Source: a virus. From it: a stretch of 64,000 bases of DNA. The position numbers and the translations under genes were made by a program. The stretch lies in the IMG/VR virus record IMGVR_UViG_3300033571_011685, positions 62,001 to 126,000 of that record. One strand, given 5' to 3'. Under the pieces are notes generated by a model, which saw nothing but the letters and a program-made list of their open reading frames with translations, had not been told where the DNA came from and did not search any database. This document shows, one piece after another, positions 1 through 10,271 of the stretch (position 1 is its first letter; each line of letters begins with the position of its first letter).

Positions 1-2252
1 ACTTCGCATACGATGTCAGTGTTGACCTTGGCAAGATCGCCGCTTCGTGTCAGCTTGTCGCCGATTCTAATTCTACGCTTCCGACCCCATCTAGGACGTT
101 GTATGCCAGAACGATACTTAAAGTTTTGGTCGACGTCAAAGTCGTTGTCTCTATCTTCGTACTGTTCCTTAAACAGCGGCATGAAAAATGGTGTGCCGAT
201 GCCGCGAGAAGGCTCAGTCGTGTCAGTGACCGGATCAGTAGTATTACCTGACACTAGGACGATGGTAGTGTTTGCGCCTGTATTGGCTAAGATCTGAATG
301 GGAGTTTCTACGACGATAGTATCTACCACTACGTCAGCGATGCCGTCGTAGTCGTTGTCTTGATAGATAGAGCGAATATCGGCAAAGTTTTCGCCGGCAT
401 TCATCACAATGTCAAAGAGGTAAACGCGATAGACTGCTTCAGGTGTACCAGCAACACCGCGCTCATGCAAGACAGAACGCACTCTGGCTGTACCGACCTC
501 AGAACCAGCCGCCGTGATGTTTCCTCCGCCGTTTGTGAGGAACTGCGCAAACTCGCTTCTCAACGAGATCACGTCACCCGTGGTGAAGTTAAACTTGCCG
601 CCTAGTTCCTTGACACGAATGAAGTTTCCGTAATTGATCTGCTTAGAAACGGTCGTAGTGGCAGTGTTGATTGCCTTATCAGTCTTGACGCTGTAGTTGT
701 AGTATGTCTGTACTCGCTTGCCTTCGATATATGCGAGACCGGGATCCACGACAACGCTGAAAGAGTTTGCTTCTTCAGCGAACGTTGTGCGTGACTTTGT
801 GGTCGTCAAGAACTGGTCGAGGACGTAGTTTCCAGACTCTTCATAGGTTCTACGAGCAAACTCTTCGGCGATGCCGTTGTATTGAGTCTGTGTGAAGCGC
901 TTTGCTGGATAGCCTTCTGAAAACTCGATAATCGGAAGGAAGCGAGTATTGGCTTCGGCCTCTTCCTTTGTCAGAGTCACCAGTGTCGGAGACAACTTGA
1001 GACGATTGGCGCCAGGAGCAGTAGCGTTTGGAGTTCCGAGAGAGTTGTCGAGCAGCGACGTGTCTTGATTGCTGTTGATGATCTCTTCTTTGGTGTCGAA
1101 ACCTACGACTACTTGGTCTGGAAGAGCGCTGTAGCGATCAACGATAACTGTCTGTGGAAGAACCTTTGTGAAGTAGCCCTTCTGATAGACGATGCCTTCG
1201 CCTACTGACACCGCATAGCCAGAGCCGACTGGGTTATCAAGAGCTCCTAGAACTGTCAACCGAGCCTTATAAGTCTGCGGCTCTAGTTGCAACGTATCGA
1301 TCTCTGCAACGCCGCCAGTAGAAGTTTGAACTGTAACGTGCGGAGCGATGTTGTAGTCTAGACCTTTCTCAGAGATGTTGATCGAGGTAATAGTACCTCC
1401 ACCAGCACCAGCAGTCGTAGCCAGAGTGGCTTCTGCATTAGAACCAAAGACTGTTACGATAGTGCCGTTGACTTGGTTATTTGCAGCTGAGACGAAGGTG
1501 TCGTTAGAAGCCACGGTCCACTTGATAGCCGTAAGTTCGGTGTTGGCAAGGTCAGCCGACACCGGCTTGACTTTAAGAATAACTACTTCTGAGTTGGTCG
1601 TAGTGTCGATGTCTGTAATGATCAGATTCGCCGAAGCAGTATAGATCTGATCGTCCACAGAGAATACGTTGGCGAAAGTGTTTCCGCCTGTTGTGTTCTG
1701 TACGGCGATAGCAGGAACAAACACGACAGTGTCATTGTTCGAGAAGCCCGCGCTGCCGTTGAGGATACGAATACTTTCGATGGGAGTATTGACGTCGTAT
1801 ACTGTCAGGACCTGATTAGCAGAGAAGGCAGAAGTGTTTCCACTAGTTCCTGAATTCTGATAACGAACGTACAGAGTCTTCTTGTCTTCGCGCGACTCGA
1901 ATCCTGGAGCCGTCTGAATGATGACAGCCTGCAGGTTGCTAGACTCATGACGAATGCGATAGCCTTGCAGGTCAGAAACGTTGATAGACGAGATGCCGTC
2001 AGACTGAATGTCACGAATCTTGACATATGGGAAGTATGAGTGATACGTAATGTTGCATCCGTCGATGATCGTGCCTTGCTTGAAGACGTGATCGCCGAAG
2101 CGCTCGATCTGATTTTGAAGAATCGTTTGGAGCTGATTTAGCTCACGCGCCTGAATAGCGACGCCAGGACGGAAAAGAATCTTGTAGTAGTTCTTATTCT
2201 CATCATAGTCGTCGTAGTAGGGAGCGCCAGAAAGATCTGTTTGAATAGCCAT
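1..2252 (-). CDS. DUF4815-type virion structural protein (partial, C-terminus outside window)
   Basis: The frame is open from the ATG at 2252 to the left edge, giving about 750 visible codons. The N-terminal part (YYDDYDENKNYYKILFRPG, then ELNQLQTILQNQIERFGDH) is what I recognise from DUF4815 structural proteins of T4-like cyanophages. The rest is rich in Thr, Asn and Val beta-strand-like segments, as in tail or baseplate appendage proteins. It follows gp8 by 5 bases, the place of T4 genes 9/10, so a baseplate-periphery or fibre-attachment role is inferred. A NATAAATA box lies about 118 bases upstream inside gp8. The family assignment is fairly firm; the exact role is not. Confidence 0.8.
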   Translation of the reverse strand, partial: MAIQTDLSGAPYYDDYDENKNYYKILFRPGVAIQARELNQLQTILQNQIERFGDHVFKQGTIIDGCNITYHSYFPYVKIRDIQSDGISSINVSDLQGYRIRHESSNLQAVIIQTAPGFESREDKKTLYVRYQNSGTSGNTSAFSANQVLTVYDVNTPIESIRILNGSAGFSNNDTVVFVPAIAVQNTTGGNTFANVFSVDDQIYTASANLIITDIDTTTNSEVVILKVKPVSADLANTELTAIKWTVASNDTFVSAANNQVNGTIVTVFGSNAEATLATTAGAGGGTITSINISEKGLDYNIAPHVTVQTSTGGVAEIDTLQLEPQTYKARLTVLGALDNPVGSGYAVSVGEGIVYQKGYFTKVLPQTVIVDRYSALPDQVVVGFDTKEEIINSNQDTSLLDNSLGTPNATAPGANRLKLSPTLVTLTKEEAEANTRFLPIIEFSEGYPAKRFTQTQYNGIAEEFARRTYEESGNYVLDQFLTTTKSRTTFAEEANSFSVVVDPGLAYIEGKRVQTYYNYSVKTDKAINTATTTVSKQINYGNFIRVKELGGKFNFTTGDVISLRSEFAQFLTNGGGNITAAGSEVGTARVRSVLHERGVAGTPEAVYRVYLFDIVMNAGENFADIRSIYQDNDYDGIADVVVDTIVVETPIQILANTGANTTIVLVSGNTTDPVTDTTEPSRGIGTPFFMPLFKEQYEDRDNDFDVDQNFKYRSGIQRPRWGRKRRIRIGDKLTRSGDLAKVNTDIVCE

Positions 2253-2257
2253 TTAAA

Positions 2258-4270
2258 TCAAAACTCCAGAATTAGTTTTATTTTTTCGTTAGTAGTAGAA
2301 TCTCGTGTAACTGCGTCGATGTTCTCTAAGTATAGGATCTCGCCGCTGTCTTTAACCAAATCTCCTGGGTATTTATTATTGACAGTGAAGACCGCATTGC
2401 CAGAAACCACGTTTCCTGTATTGGCTAAGTTGTGCTTCTCGTTCGTTACCCAGAGTGTGGATGAATTTTGAAAGAATACGTTTGCTTCTGGTCTATCTTC
2501 TGCATCTCCAGTCCATCCACTTTGATAGACAAGAGAGTCTTCTGAGAAGACACCTACACTGTTAGCTCCCTCAAGCTTAACTAGCTGCATAAACGTATTG
2601 AAATCGTTAGTCGATCTGCCGTTGTTATTGACGGTGTTGATAGTAATCTTTGTAAAAGATTCCGTGCCGATTAAAGCTTCTCCAGAAGCAAACTTGCCGT
2701 CTGCGTCCGTGACCCAAAGATCTCCACTTCCATAGTCGGTAACAGTAGCAGACGCTGTCGTTCTAATGATAGAAACGTTCATCGAGGAGACGTTTGAAGT
2801 AATCTGCGTGCTCAGCGTCAGTTGAGTAGAGTTGGCTATGCTGTTGACGGTGTTGTAGTAGTACACAGTAGAGTTCGAGAGTAGAATCTTATCCCCTACT
2901 TGAAGAGCGTCAGAAAATAGTGTACCTGTTCCTTTGAGAATGGTATTACTAGACGCAGTGTTGACTGCTGCAGTGCCTACTACCTGAATAGGTCTATACT
3001 GATATACTGTCTCGCCTATGTCAAAGATTTCTGCACCGCCGCTATATGTGATATACACGTTCGCGAACTTAGGATTCTTTAGAATTCCGATCGATCTAAA
3101 GTCGTTCGACGAGATAACGTTGTTCGACTCTGTATTAGATACTCTGACGCTGATGCAGATCTTATTTGCGCCAAGTTCTTGAACAGGATCGTAAGAATGT
3201 CCTATGGCGGGAGAGATGATAGAGCGAACATTTGCTTCGACGTCTACGCTGACAACGTTGGAAGCAAGAACCTTTGTGACTGCGCTTCTATAGCCTTCGC
3301 CTTCTTTTCCAGGAAGAACCTCGATCTTATAGATCGAGTTAGAAGATGTAGTATTGACTAGTCCCCAAGCCTGAGCTTCTACTGTCTCACTTCCGTCACC
3401 GTAGATCTTTACTTGTGGAAAGACTTTATACGTGGTAGTGGTCGTAGGAGTATTGGTAAACGGCGTATCTATGGAAGCTCTCTTGGTAGCTCCGACGTAG
3501 CTAACTACTGTACGATACTCAGTGTTTGCACCAGTCGTAATTTCAATGATACAGTCTTTGTAGTAGTCGTTGAAAGCAGAAGCTGTGCTGCCGAAGACGT
3601 AGTCTGTAGAAACGCCTCCCGGTTGAATGTCTGCAGCAGTGAATGTGCCAGTTGTGTGATTGTCGTATCCTGCTCCTCCGTCGTTGATCAGAATGATCTC
3701 GACCGAGCCTCCTACTGCGCTAGCACGGGCATTGGCATCTACCAGTGCTGGCATGTGTGCCGTCGTAGTAAACTTTGCCCACGTAGAAGAGTCAATAGTG
3801 TACAGATACTTCCATGCATAGCCGTCTGACGTAAAGACTACAGAGTTCGAGGTGCCAGTGGGTTCTGTCCCGTTGGAGCCAGTGTTAGCTCCATCGTTAT
3901 TATATAAGCACTTGTACACTCTATAGTTGGTACCGTTGGCAACAGCTGTATAAAATTCCTTATTAAAAAGATCTACGTCTTGATCGTCATACATTGCATA
4001 CGGAGTGTTGTAGCTGTAGATGATCTTGCCTACCATGTGCTGAACGTCGCTGTTGGCAACTTTCTTGCCGAGGATCATGTTGTCGTATGTCTTGACCACC
4101 TTCTCATATTGGCTGTCAAAGGCTGGCTCTACGATCGGCTCGTTGACGAATTCCGTATGCTTTCCAAGGAACAGATAGTACTGATCATTTTGAGGCTCAC
4201 TGAGAGACTCAACGAATTGAATAGCGTTGTGTACGTTAAACGTCTTTGAAACTAGTTTTTCTGTTGCCAT
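2258..4270 (-). CDS. 8: Baseplate wedge protein gp8-like
   Basis: 670 aa. The N-terminal half contains the stretch around VYKCLYNNDGANT, PTGTSN and SDGYAWKYLYTI that marks cyanophage-type gp8; the rest is Thr/Ser/Asn-rich beta structure, making it about twice the length of T4 gp8 (334 aa). In T4, gp8 dimers hold the periphery of the baseplate wedge and move during the hexagon-to-star transition. The start overlaps the gp7 stop codon (TAATG), indicating translational coupling. The order 25-6-7-8 strongly supports the call. The C-terminal extension probably replaces other peripheral baseplate parts (inference). Confidence 0.8.
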   Translation of the reverse strand: MATEKLVSKTFNVHNAIQFVESLSEPQNDQYYLFLGKHTEFVNEPIVEPAFDSQYEKVVKTYDNMILGKKVANSDVQHMVGKIIYSYNTPYAMYDDQDVDLFNKEFYTAVANGTNYRVYKCLYNNDGANTGSNGTEPTGTSNSVVFTSDGYAWKYLYTIDSSTWAKFTTTAHMPALVDANARASAVGGSVEIILINDGGAGYDNHTTGTFTAADIQPGGVSTDYVFGSTASAFNDYYKDCIIEITTGANTEYRTVVSYVGATKRASIDTPFTNTPTTTTTYKVFPQVKIYGDGSETVEAQAWGLVNTTSSNSIYKIEVLPGKEGEGYRSAVTKVLASNVVSVDVEANVRSIISPAIGHSYDPVQELGANKICISVRVSNTESNNVISSNDFRSIGILKNPKFANVYITYSGGAEIFDIGETVYQYRPIQVVGTAAVNTASSNTILKGTGTLFSDALQVGDKILLSNSTVYYYNTVNSIANSTQLTLSTQITSNVSSMNVSIIRTTASATVTDYGSGDLWVTDADGKFASGEALIGTESFTKITINTVNNNGRSTNDFNTFMQLVKLEGANSVGVFSEDSLVYQSGWTGDAEDRPEANVFFQNSSTLWVTNEKHNLANTGNVVSGNAVFTVNNKYPGDLVKDSGEILYLENIDAVTRDSTTNEKIKLILEF
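2370..2377 (-). promoter_or_regulatory. Candidate T4-type late promoter (AATAAATA)
   Basis: Reads AATAAATA on the minus strand, matching the NATAAATA late box known for T4-like cyanophages. It lies inside the gp8 3' end, 118 bases upstream of the DUF4815 gene. The distance is long, so support is moderate. Confidence 0.4.
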
Positions 4271-7200
4271 TATTCTTGCTCTACAACACTCTCAGCTATG
4301 GTGACAGGGACACTAAACTTATCTTCGATCTGTACTGAACCGAACATCTTAGTGCCTGCAACGTGCATTACTTTCATGAACATCTCTTTATACTTATCGA
4401 TAGAGAGTCGGCTCATGACGTCGTATGAATATTCTTGATAGTAATCACCGTCATAGATATATTTATCTGCACTCAAGAAACCTTTATTGTTTTTATAAAA
4501 CCCGCTAGCTTGACCTGTTCCTTCTACGAAGGCTGTGGCCGTACCGCTATTTTCTCCGTCTAGACTAGTAAATGTGATCAAAGCTCCGTTACTATAACCT
4601 AGACCAGAATCTAAGACTTCTAAACCAGTAACTAGACCCGCAGAGATCAACGCAGTGCTGTTGACCACTGCATCGAGGCCGATTGACGCAGTGGTCAGAT
4701 TTGCTTGAGATATCGTCAGGTTGCCCGTAGCGCCTGAAGATGTGCCTACGACGTTGCTGCCGACTATAAAGTTTTTGACACTCAGCCTTTCGACTTGCAT
4801 GAATATGTCATTAGATCCAGATAGCCCGACCGAAATTACTTTGCCGCGAGCAACGTTTTCTTGCTGTCCAGAAGTGACACTTACGATAGCCTGATTCGCT
4901 GTGGTGTTTGAGAAGCTGACTGCGTTGTTTCCAGCAGTAAAACCGGCGCTATTTGAAACTCCAACGAGCACCAGAGTGTTACTGGTGACATATGACAGGA
5001 TGCCGTTAGACAGGTTATTTGCTGCGCTATAGATCAAATCTCCGACAGTAAAGCCGTTAGTGTTACTCACTACTACATTTAGTGTATTGACATTTGCAAA
5101 TCTTTGCAGAATGGTTTCGCCGCTAACGAACGTCTTGTCGATGCCTTCTACTTTCAGATAGTAGTCTTTAAGTCCAGATCCAGCAACCCTCGGTTCATAG
5201 AGCAGTGCAACAGGATCAGCGGTATAGTCTTCGCCAGGATTTGTAGTGGTAATGAGACCTATGCTGCCTATCGTTCTAGCTTGAATGTCTAGCGCAGATA
5301 AGACGTAACTATTGGCATTTGCGCTGGGGAATTTTGGAAAGCCATAAGTCGCGGCAGCCAGCGCGGTGTTAAGATAGCTAGTATTTCCAGGAAACACTAG
5401 ATCTGTATTGAACCATGCAACCTCTGTATCATCAATGTCAATAACATTATACTCGCCGTCTTTACCAAGGCTACTAGAATCTATATAAAAAGAAGTATTC
5501 GTCAGCGTGGTTTGGGCCACTGATGTATTAGAAACCGAAAGAGTTACAGAGCCATTTGCCAGAGTAAGAGCAGAGTTAGAAGTAAATGCTGTAGAGTTGA
5601 CGATCGATGCAACTTTACTAGAAATTGAAGTGTTGACTATCTGCGTGTTAGACGACCCGCTGATGACATCATTTGTGGAGATATCACTCGTATTTCCTGT
5701 CGTCAAGACAAACAGAGTCGTGTTTGACGTGTTAGAAGAAACTGTTAGGTTGGCGGTAGCAAGAGTAGCTCCGAATCGTGGCTCGGTGTTAGTAACGACG
5801 ATGTTTGCAGACCCGTTTGCCACGATCAGCGAGTTGTTGACGATAAAGGCAGTAGAGTTGACGATGCTAGAAATCTTCGCTGCGTTGTACGTATTGACTA
5901 CAGCCAGATTGCTAGAGTCTCTTATCAGATCTCCAACGTGTAAGTTTGCTGTGTTGCCAGTCGAAAGAATAAACTGAAGAGGAGCTCCAGAATTTGCAGT
6001 AACGGCCAAAGATTGACTGTTGCCTACCACATTGGCCACAGAAATATCAGTAGTGAGTGTTACGAAAGTGGCAGAAGTGTTTGATGCTCTGAAGAGTAGA
6101 TCTACAGAATTTGTAAATACCCCACTATAATTTTGTAATGTAATGAAACCTGTACCAGCAGTTAGCGATACTTGTGCTACTGTGCCGTTTGCAGTGATTT
6201 CGTTGTTTGCATTGACCTGATAACACTCTTCTCCGACAGTGACGAGGCTCGACGCGTCGGTAACAGAGAGAGCAACGTTGCTACTGATTCCTACGATTCT
6301 TCCTTTGGTATTTGCTTGAGAAACTACATCGAGTAGGTGGAAGTATTCTGTTGTCGTTGTAGCTACGTTTGATACTCTCAGAGTCTGCAGAGACAGAAGC
6401 TCTTGGGCATCTATCGTATATCCATAGCCGGTCTTAAAAAGCGAAAAGTCGACGAAACCAGAAATGTCAGTGATGGAAGTAACACGTGCTTGCCCACCGC
6501 TGCCCTGTAGAGCGCTGAGATTGACGAGATCTCCTACTACAAAGTTAGATCCTCCGTTAGTTACGTTTAACTCTTTAAGAGAGCCGAACACCACTGGAGA
6601 GTCTGAATAGATCTTCTCAGCGCCGACGACTTCGTCTTTGACAAACTCACCGACCATGTTGCTGATATAGAGTAGGTTGACCCAGATGCCGCGCGATCTG
6701 ATTCGAATAAACTTTTCGACAAAGGCCTCTGCACCGGAAGTTTGACCTCTGATTACCTTACCTACTAGATCTACGCTACGATCTGTTGCAGACACGCTGA
6801 GATATATCGGCTTGAACCATTGACCGTCAGATGGCTTAAGAACGTGTTCACCTGGAACATAGATCTCTGCCTTCGTCCCATAGATAAGTTTGAAGAATAG
6901 ATCGATGCCGCGTTCTGTGCCTTTTGATCTATACAGATTCAGTGAATTCTTTACGACCAGCGGCCTGTTTGTAGCTACGTCAAACTGAATGTTCTTGAGA
7001 TACTTCTCTTTGAAGTGCACGACAAATCTATCGATAGTATTGTCGATGTCCCTATACTTCATGACCTTACGAGAATGAAATAGGGGATTCGTCGAACCCG
7101 ACTCTTCAATGTACGTACTGCCTCCGCCTGAGCTAACAAACGGAGACAGCACGTTGCATCTTAGTTTACAGCGGAAGGGTGCAGTCGTGGTGGTGTAAAC

Positions 7201-7449
7201 TAAGACGCTAGACTCTACGTCATCGACGTATACTATAGTACCGGAGGCGTCTTCTCCGACCAATTCTTGTGTGACAGTATCACCTACAGAAAATCCTGTC
7301 AGATCTTCGAGGATCAAAAACTGATAGTGAGATTCCAAAAACTCGTAGTAGGCCTTTACAAAGGCCACGAAGTTCTGTCCCTCATCCCGATAAAAGTCAG
7401 GAAAAAGATTATCGATTAATGGAGAGATAAACTGTTCTACGGTCTTCAT
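4270..7449 (-). CDS. 7: Baseplate wedge protein gp7-like (large)
   Basis: 1059 aa, close to the 1032 aa of T4 gp7, and placed exactly between gp6 and gp8. The first ~230 residues (FISPLIDNLFPDFYRDEG; a YRSKGTERGIDLFFKLIYG segment) are the conserved part shared with cyanophage wedge proteins. The middle is Asn/Ser/Thr/Val-rich and contains a ~65-residue internal duplication (about residues 492-556 and 578-641). T4 gp7 is the central wedge subunit binding gp10, gp6 and gp8. The assignment rests on synteny, size and the conserved N-terminus; sequence similarity to T4 gp7 itself is not obvious by eye. Confidence 0.65.
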   Translation of the reverse strand: MKTVEQFISPLIDNLFPDFYRDEGQNFVAFVKAYYEFLESHYQFLILEDLTGFSVGDTVTQELVGEDASGTIVYVDDVESSVLVYTTTTAPFRCKLRCNVLSPFVSSGGGSTYIEESGSTNPLFHSRKVMKYRDIDNTIDRFVVHFKEKYLKNIQFDVATNRPLVVKNSLNLYRSKGTERGIDLFFKLIYGTKAEIYVPGEHVLKPSDGQWFKPIYLSVSATDRSVDLVGKVIRGQTSGAEAFVEKFIRIRSRGIWVNLLYISNMVGEFVKDEVVGAEKIYSDSPVVFGSLKELNVTNGGSNFVVGDLVNLSALQGSGGQARVTSITDISGFVDFSLFKTGYGYTIDAQELLSLQTLRVSNVATTTTEYFHLLDVVSQANTKGRIVGISSNVALSVTDASSLVTVGEECYQVNANNEITANGTVAQVSLTAGTGFITLQNYSGVFTNSVDLLFRASNTSATFVTLTTDISVANVVGNSQSLAVTANSGAPLQFILSTGNTANLHVGDLIRDSSNLAVVNTYNAAKISSIVNSTAFIVNNSLIVANGSANIVVTNTEPRFGATLATANLTVSSNTSNTTLFVLTTGNTSDISTNDVISGSSNTQIVNTSISSKVASIVNSTAFTSNSALTLANGSVTLSVSNTSVAQTTLTNTSFYIDSSSLGKDGEYNVIDIDDTEVAWFNTDLVFPGNTSYLNTALAAATYGFPKFPSANANSYVLSALDIQARTIGSIGLITTTNPGEDYTADPVALLYEPRVAGSGLKDYYLKVEGIDKTFVSGETILQRFANVNTLNVVVSNTNGFTVGDLIYSAANNLSNGILSYVTSNTLVLVGVSNSAGFTAGNNAVSFSNTTANQAIVSVTSGQQENVARGKVISVGLSGSNDIFMQVERLSVKNFIVGSNVVGTSSGATGNLTISQANLTTASIGLDAVVNSTALISAGLVTGLEVLDSGLGYSNGALITFTSLDGENSGTATAFVEGTGQASGFYKNNKGFLSADKYIYDGDYYQEYSYDVMSRLSIDKYKEMFMKVMHVAGTKMFGSVQIEDKFSVPVTIAESVVEQE
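4460..4467 (-). promoter_or_regulatory. Candidate late promoter (GATAAATA)
   Basis: Reads GATAAATA on the minus strand inside the 3' end of the gp7 gene, 190 bases before gp8. It matches NATAAATA but could be chance in A/T-rich coding sequence. Confidence 0.25.
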
Positions 7450-7452
7450 TCA

Positions 7453-9267
7453 TTATTCTCTTATTGGAATAATATCGATAACGACATCTTGGGCTGAGAT
7501 ATTAAGAATGATATCTTTTGATGAAAAGATGTCTTTGACTCGTGGTTTGGCATAGATCTTGATGTCTGTGCCGTCGTATCCTTCAGTCTTGAAGTTTGCC
7601 AAGAATATTTTTCCAGTCTCATAATCCACTGTGCCAGCGAAGCCTAGACTCGTATGTTGCTGATTAGATTCGCTCACCGAGATGTATTCTAAGTTGCCCA
7701 TCCCATCGTCTTCCAAGTACACTCTCTGTCCGTTCAAAGTTTTGAACGGAGTAGACTCGATGATGTGTTCTTCAACAATAGGATGGAAGTTGCCTGTAGT
7801 AACTACAGTAGTCTTCAGAGGAATACCAAAATTGAGCTCATAGTTCTTAGTTCTATTGAGTTGCGGCCTAAAGTACTTGACTGCTAGAACATCTGTCTCG
7901 TTGGACACTATTCCCGTTGCAGCAGAGTCGATCGACTGAACGAGCTTTGAGTATCTCATAGTACGATTGAAGTCGTTGAGATTGTCATTTGCATAGCGCT
8001 GAATGGCTGCCATGACCAGCAACTTAAGATCTCCCGTACTAAGAGCAGAGACGTTGACGTTGTATCTGACCAACGATCTTACTGAGATATACACGTAGTC
8101 GGGATTTGTAAAGATGGGTTCGATCGAGACCATTGTGCGTGGCTTAAGGAAGTTGTAGTATTCTTCGATCTTACCAGAAGGGAGAATGTCGGTCTCTTTA
8201 AGATCTACTGCCACAAAGACTCTTCCATATTGCGGAGGATCTACAGTCTCACCACCAAATGCTGAGACTGCATTGATTTCGGGGAAGTTGAGTTTGAGTA
8301 GGTTCTCAAAGTCTTCTGTGGTAACAGCGCGTTCTTGAGTAGTAAAGGCTCGAGGAGCATTAAACTTGATAGACTCCATCGTCTCGTTGACCGAGCCAGC
8401 TTCTGCCTTCTTATTTGTAGTAATGAGAATGTCGCTAGATCCGCCGATAGAAGCGTCTGGCCTAAATTGATTACATCCGTTAGGAAGCTCGCCTTGACTG
8501 ATGCGATATTCGATGACCACCACGGAGTTGTCTTTTGGTTTACGGCCGATGACGTCGTCTCCAAAAACTATCTCATATGTGTTATTCTCTGCACCCTGTA
8601 AGAAAAATACTTTAGACGTCTCATCATATCCAAACAACGAAGTCGCTCGTTTGTACGTCTGAGTCGTGGCACCCAGATCTTCTAGCACCGTGACGTTGAT
8701 GCTCGAGATGTCTACTTGGCGATTAGATATCAAGAATCTCTGCACCGTTCCAGGCACGGTAGTGTATGTGTCTGTGACGTATGTGCCTTCATAGATATCA
8801 ACGTTTTGTTCTAGAAAGGTCGAGATGTTACCGGTAACACCCGTCTTATTTGTACAGACGATATTCTCTGAAGTAGTAAAAGTAAAGACTCTGTCATTAA
8901 ATCGTGAAGTAAACGAAGTGCCCTTAGGAATACTGATAGCGCGCGTTTCTGGATTGGTAACGCTGATTCGAATATTGACGTTGGCTACAGCAGAAGTAAA
9001 AGATGCAGGCGTGTAGTTAAGCTCTTTGGCATGAGAGACGACAGTATCTCTTAGCTGCGCGGTGTCCAAGAACATCTCGTTGCCCACCATGTTCAGATAG
9101 AACGAGTTCATGTATGTGTTGTATGCCAATAGATCTAGCAAGACTGAGATGTTTGATCCCTCAAAGTCATAGTCTTTGAAACGATCTTGCGACCGCAGAT
9201 ACTGTTTGAAAGTATTCTTTAGTCTTTCGAAGTCTAGATTGCTTAGGATTACACTGGTATTTGCCAT
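7453..9267 (-). CDS. 6: Baseplate wedge protein gp6
   Basis: 604 aa (T4 gp6: 660 aa). The N-terminus (LDFERLKNTFKQYLRSQ, GSNISVLLDLLAYNTYMNS, NEMFLDTAQLRDTVVSHA) is the unmistakable gp6/Baseplate_J-like opening, where gp6 dimers form the inner ring of the wedge. The central part, about residues 290-350 (AEAGSVNETMESIKFNAP, RAVTTEDFENLL), is the Baseplate_J signature region. Start and stop codons overlap or nearly touch gp25 upstream (TAATG) and gp7 downstream, forming one coupled wedge operon. Confidence 0.93.
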   Translation of the reverse strand: MANTSVILSNLDFERLKNTFKQYLRSQDRFKDYDFEGSNISVLLDLLAYNTYMNSFYLNMVGNEMFLDTAQLRDTVVSHAKELNYTPASFTSAVANVNIRISVTNPETRAISIPKGTSFTSRFNDRVFTFTTSENIVCTNKTGVTGNISTFLEQNVDIYEGTYVTDTYTTVPGTVQRFLISNRQVDISSINVTVLEDLGATTQTYKRATSLFGYDETSKVFFLQGAENNTYEIVFGDDVIGRKPKDNSVVVIEYRISQGELPNGCNQFRPDASIGGSSDILITTNKKAEAGSVNETMESIKFNAPRAFTTQERAVTTEDFENLLKLNFPEINAVSAFGGETVDPPQYGRVFVAVDLKETDILPSGKIEEYYNFLKPRTMVSIEPIFTNPDYVYISVRSLVRYNVNVSALSTGDLKLLVMAAIQRYANDNLNDFNRTMRYSKLVQSIDSAATGIVSNETDVLAVKYFRPQLNRTKNYELNFGIPLKTTVVTTGNFHPIVEEHIIESTPFKTLNGQRVYLEDDGMGNLEYISVSESNQQHTSLGFAGTVDYETGKIFLANFKTEGYDGTDIKIYAKPRVKDIFSSKDIILNISAQDVVIDIIPIRE

Positions 9268-9686
9268 TATCGGACTCTTTTAAGAACTACTGAAACGGCC
9301 GTCGGTTCCAGCACATTGACTACGTAAAAGTATATGTTAACTCTGTAGCTCTGATCTACTTCGATCGGAGTAACTTCGACGTTGATGATCTTGGCTCTCT
9401 TCTCATAGTTGCCTAATACCTCACGAATATTTGATTCTATCATGAGTGCAGTTTCTGGAGAAATGGGATCGAACAACATCTTTCTGATGTCTCCGCCCAG
9501 ATTAGGAGCGAAAAGCCTTTCGGTCCTGTTGGTCAGCACCAAGTTACGAATAGAGCGACGAACTGCAAACTCATTAGACAGAAGAAAGGCATCCCCAGAA
9601 TTTGGATGAGGAGTCAAGTCTGTGCTAAAGTCGCTGTACAGCTCTAAAGTCTTATTGCGACCAGTTTGAAAAGACGCTCTAGACAT
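9267..9686 (-). CDS. 25: Baseplate wedge protein gp25 (GPW_gp25 family)
   Basis: 139 aa, the usual length. It contains the gp25/W core: SFQTGRNKTLELYSDFS, then AVRRSIRNLVLTNRTERLF, PNLGGDIRKMLFDP and a MIESNIREVLGNYEKR helix. gp25 nucleates sheath assembly and joins the gp6-gp53 core bundle of the wedge. A TATAAATA late box lies 30 bases upstream, so the gp25-6-7-8 block has its own late promoter. The stop overlaps the gp6 start. Confidence 0.93.
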   Translation of the reverse strand: MSRASFQTGRNKTLELYSDFSTDLTPHPNSGDAFLLSNEFAVRRSIRNLVLTNRTERLFAPNLGGDIRKMLFDPISPETALMIESNIREVLGNYEKRAKIINVEVTPIEVDQSYRVNIYFYVVNVLEPTAVSVVLKRVR

Positions 9687-9704
9687 GTATCTGTGTTGTT
9701 CCTA

Positions 9705-10271
9705 TCATATCATTGTATTTATAGTGATTTGGTTGCTGGTATTCGAGCTAAAAACTATTGTTACGCCCTTTTCATCTTCCAAAAATGCTTTGAATATCGG
9801 TGTTCCAGCTGGAGCAGATACATTTTTTTCTTCTATGGTCTGATTTGATACGGCCATCCTATCGACCGCATCAAAGCTATCGAAAGATTTCATCTCACTA
9901 GTGATCTGCGCAGTTTTTATTGAAGCTCTAAAGGGAACGAAACGAGTCTCTTTAGTCTTTCCGGTCTTTTTGTCGTATTCTCTAAACCTAACAATCTCGG
10001 TATTGTCGCCTATCTTACGATACTGAAAGTAGTAATTTACTACGTCTTTGTCTTGTGAGTATACGACTCGCTCTTTGCTGTCTTTGATAAATGTGTATGA
10101 AGAGCTTGGAATTACAGATTTTCCTATGAACTTTGTGATTTCTGCGATGGGATCCATTGAAATCCCAGCAGTCCCGTAAAGCTTTTCTGCTGCTTCAGTT
10201 CTCTCATCTTGTTCTGTAGGATCGTCTGGATTTGTCTTTATAATTCCAGATAATTCATATATCTTTGTCAT
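9705..10271 (-). CDS. Hypothetical baseplate-operon protein
   Basis: 188 aa, acidic N-terminal region followed by mixed charged/beta-like sequence; no motif recognised. Its ATG overlaps the TGA of the upstream Tyr-repeat gene (ATGA), so the two are translationally coupled. Lying between the tail-tip genes and gp25 in a baseplate operon, it is probably a virion or baseplate assembly protein. The gp25 late promoter sits within its last codons. Confidence 0.75.
   Translation of the reverse strand: MTKIYELSGIIKTNPDDPTEQDERTEAAEKLYGTAGISMDPIAEITKFIGKSVIPSSSYTFIKDSKERVVYSQDKDVVNYYFQYRKIGDNTEIVRFREYDKKTGKTKETRFVPFRASIKTAQITSEMKSFDSFDAVDRMAVSNQTIEEKNVSAPAGTPIFKAFLEDEKGVTIVFSSNTSNQITINTMI
9716..9723 (-). 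promoter_or_regulatory. Late promoter (TATAAATA) for gp25-6-7-8
   Basis: An exact T4 late consensus TATAAATA on the minus strand, 30 bases upstream of the gp25 ATG. Confidence 0.75.
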
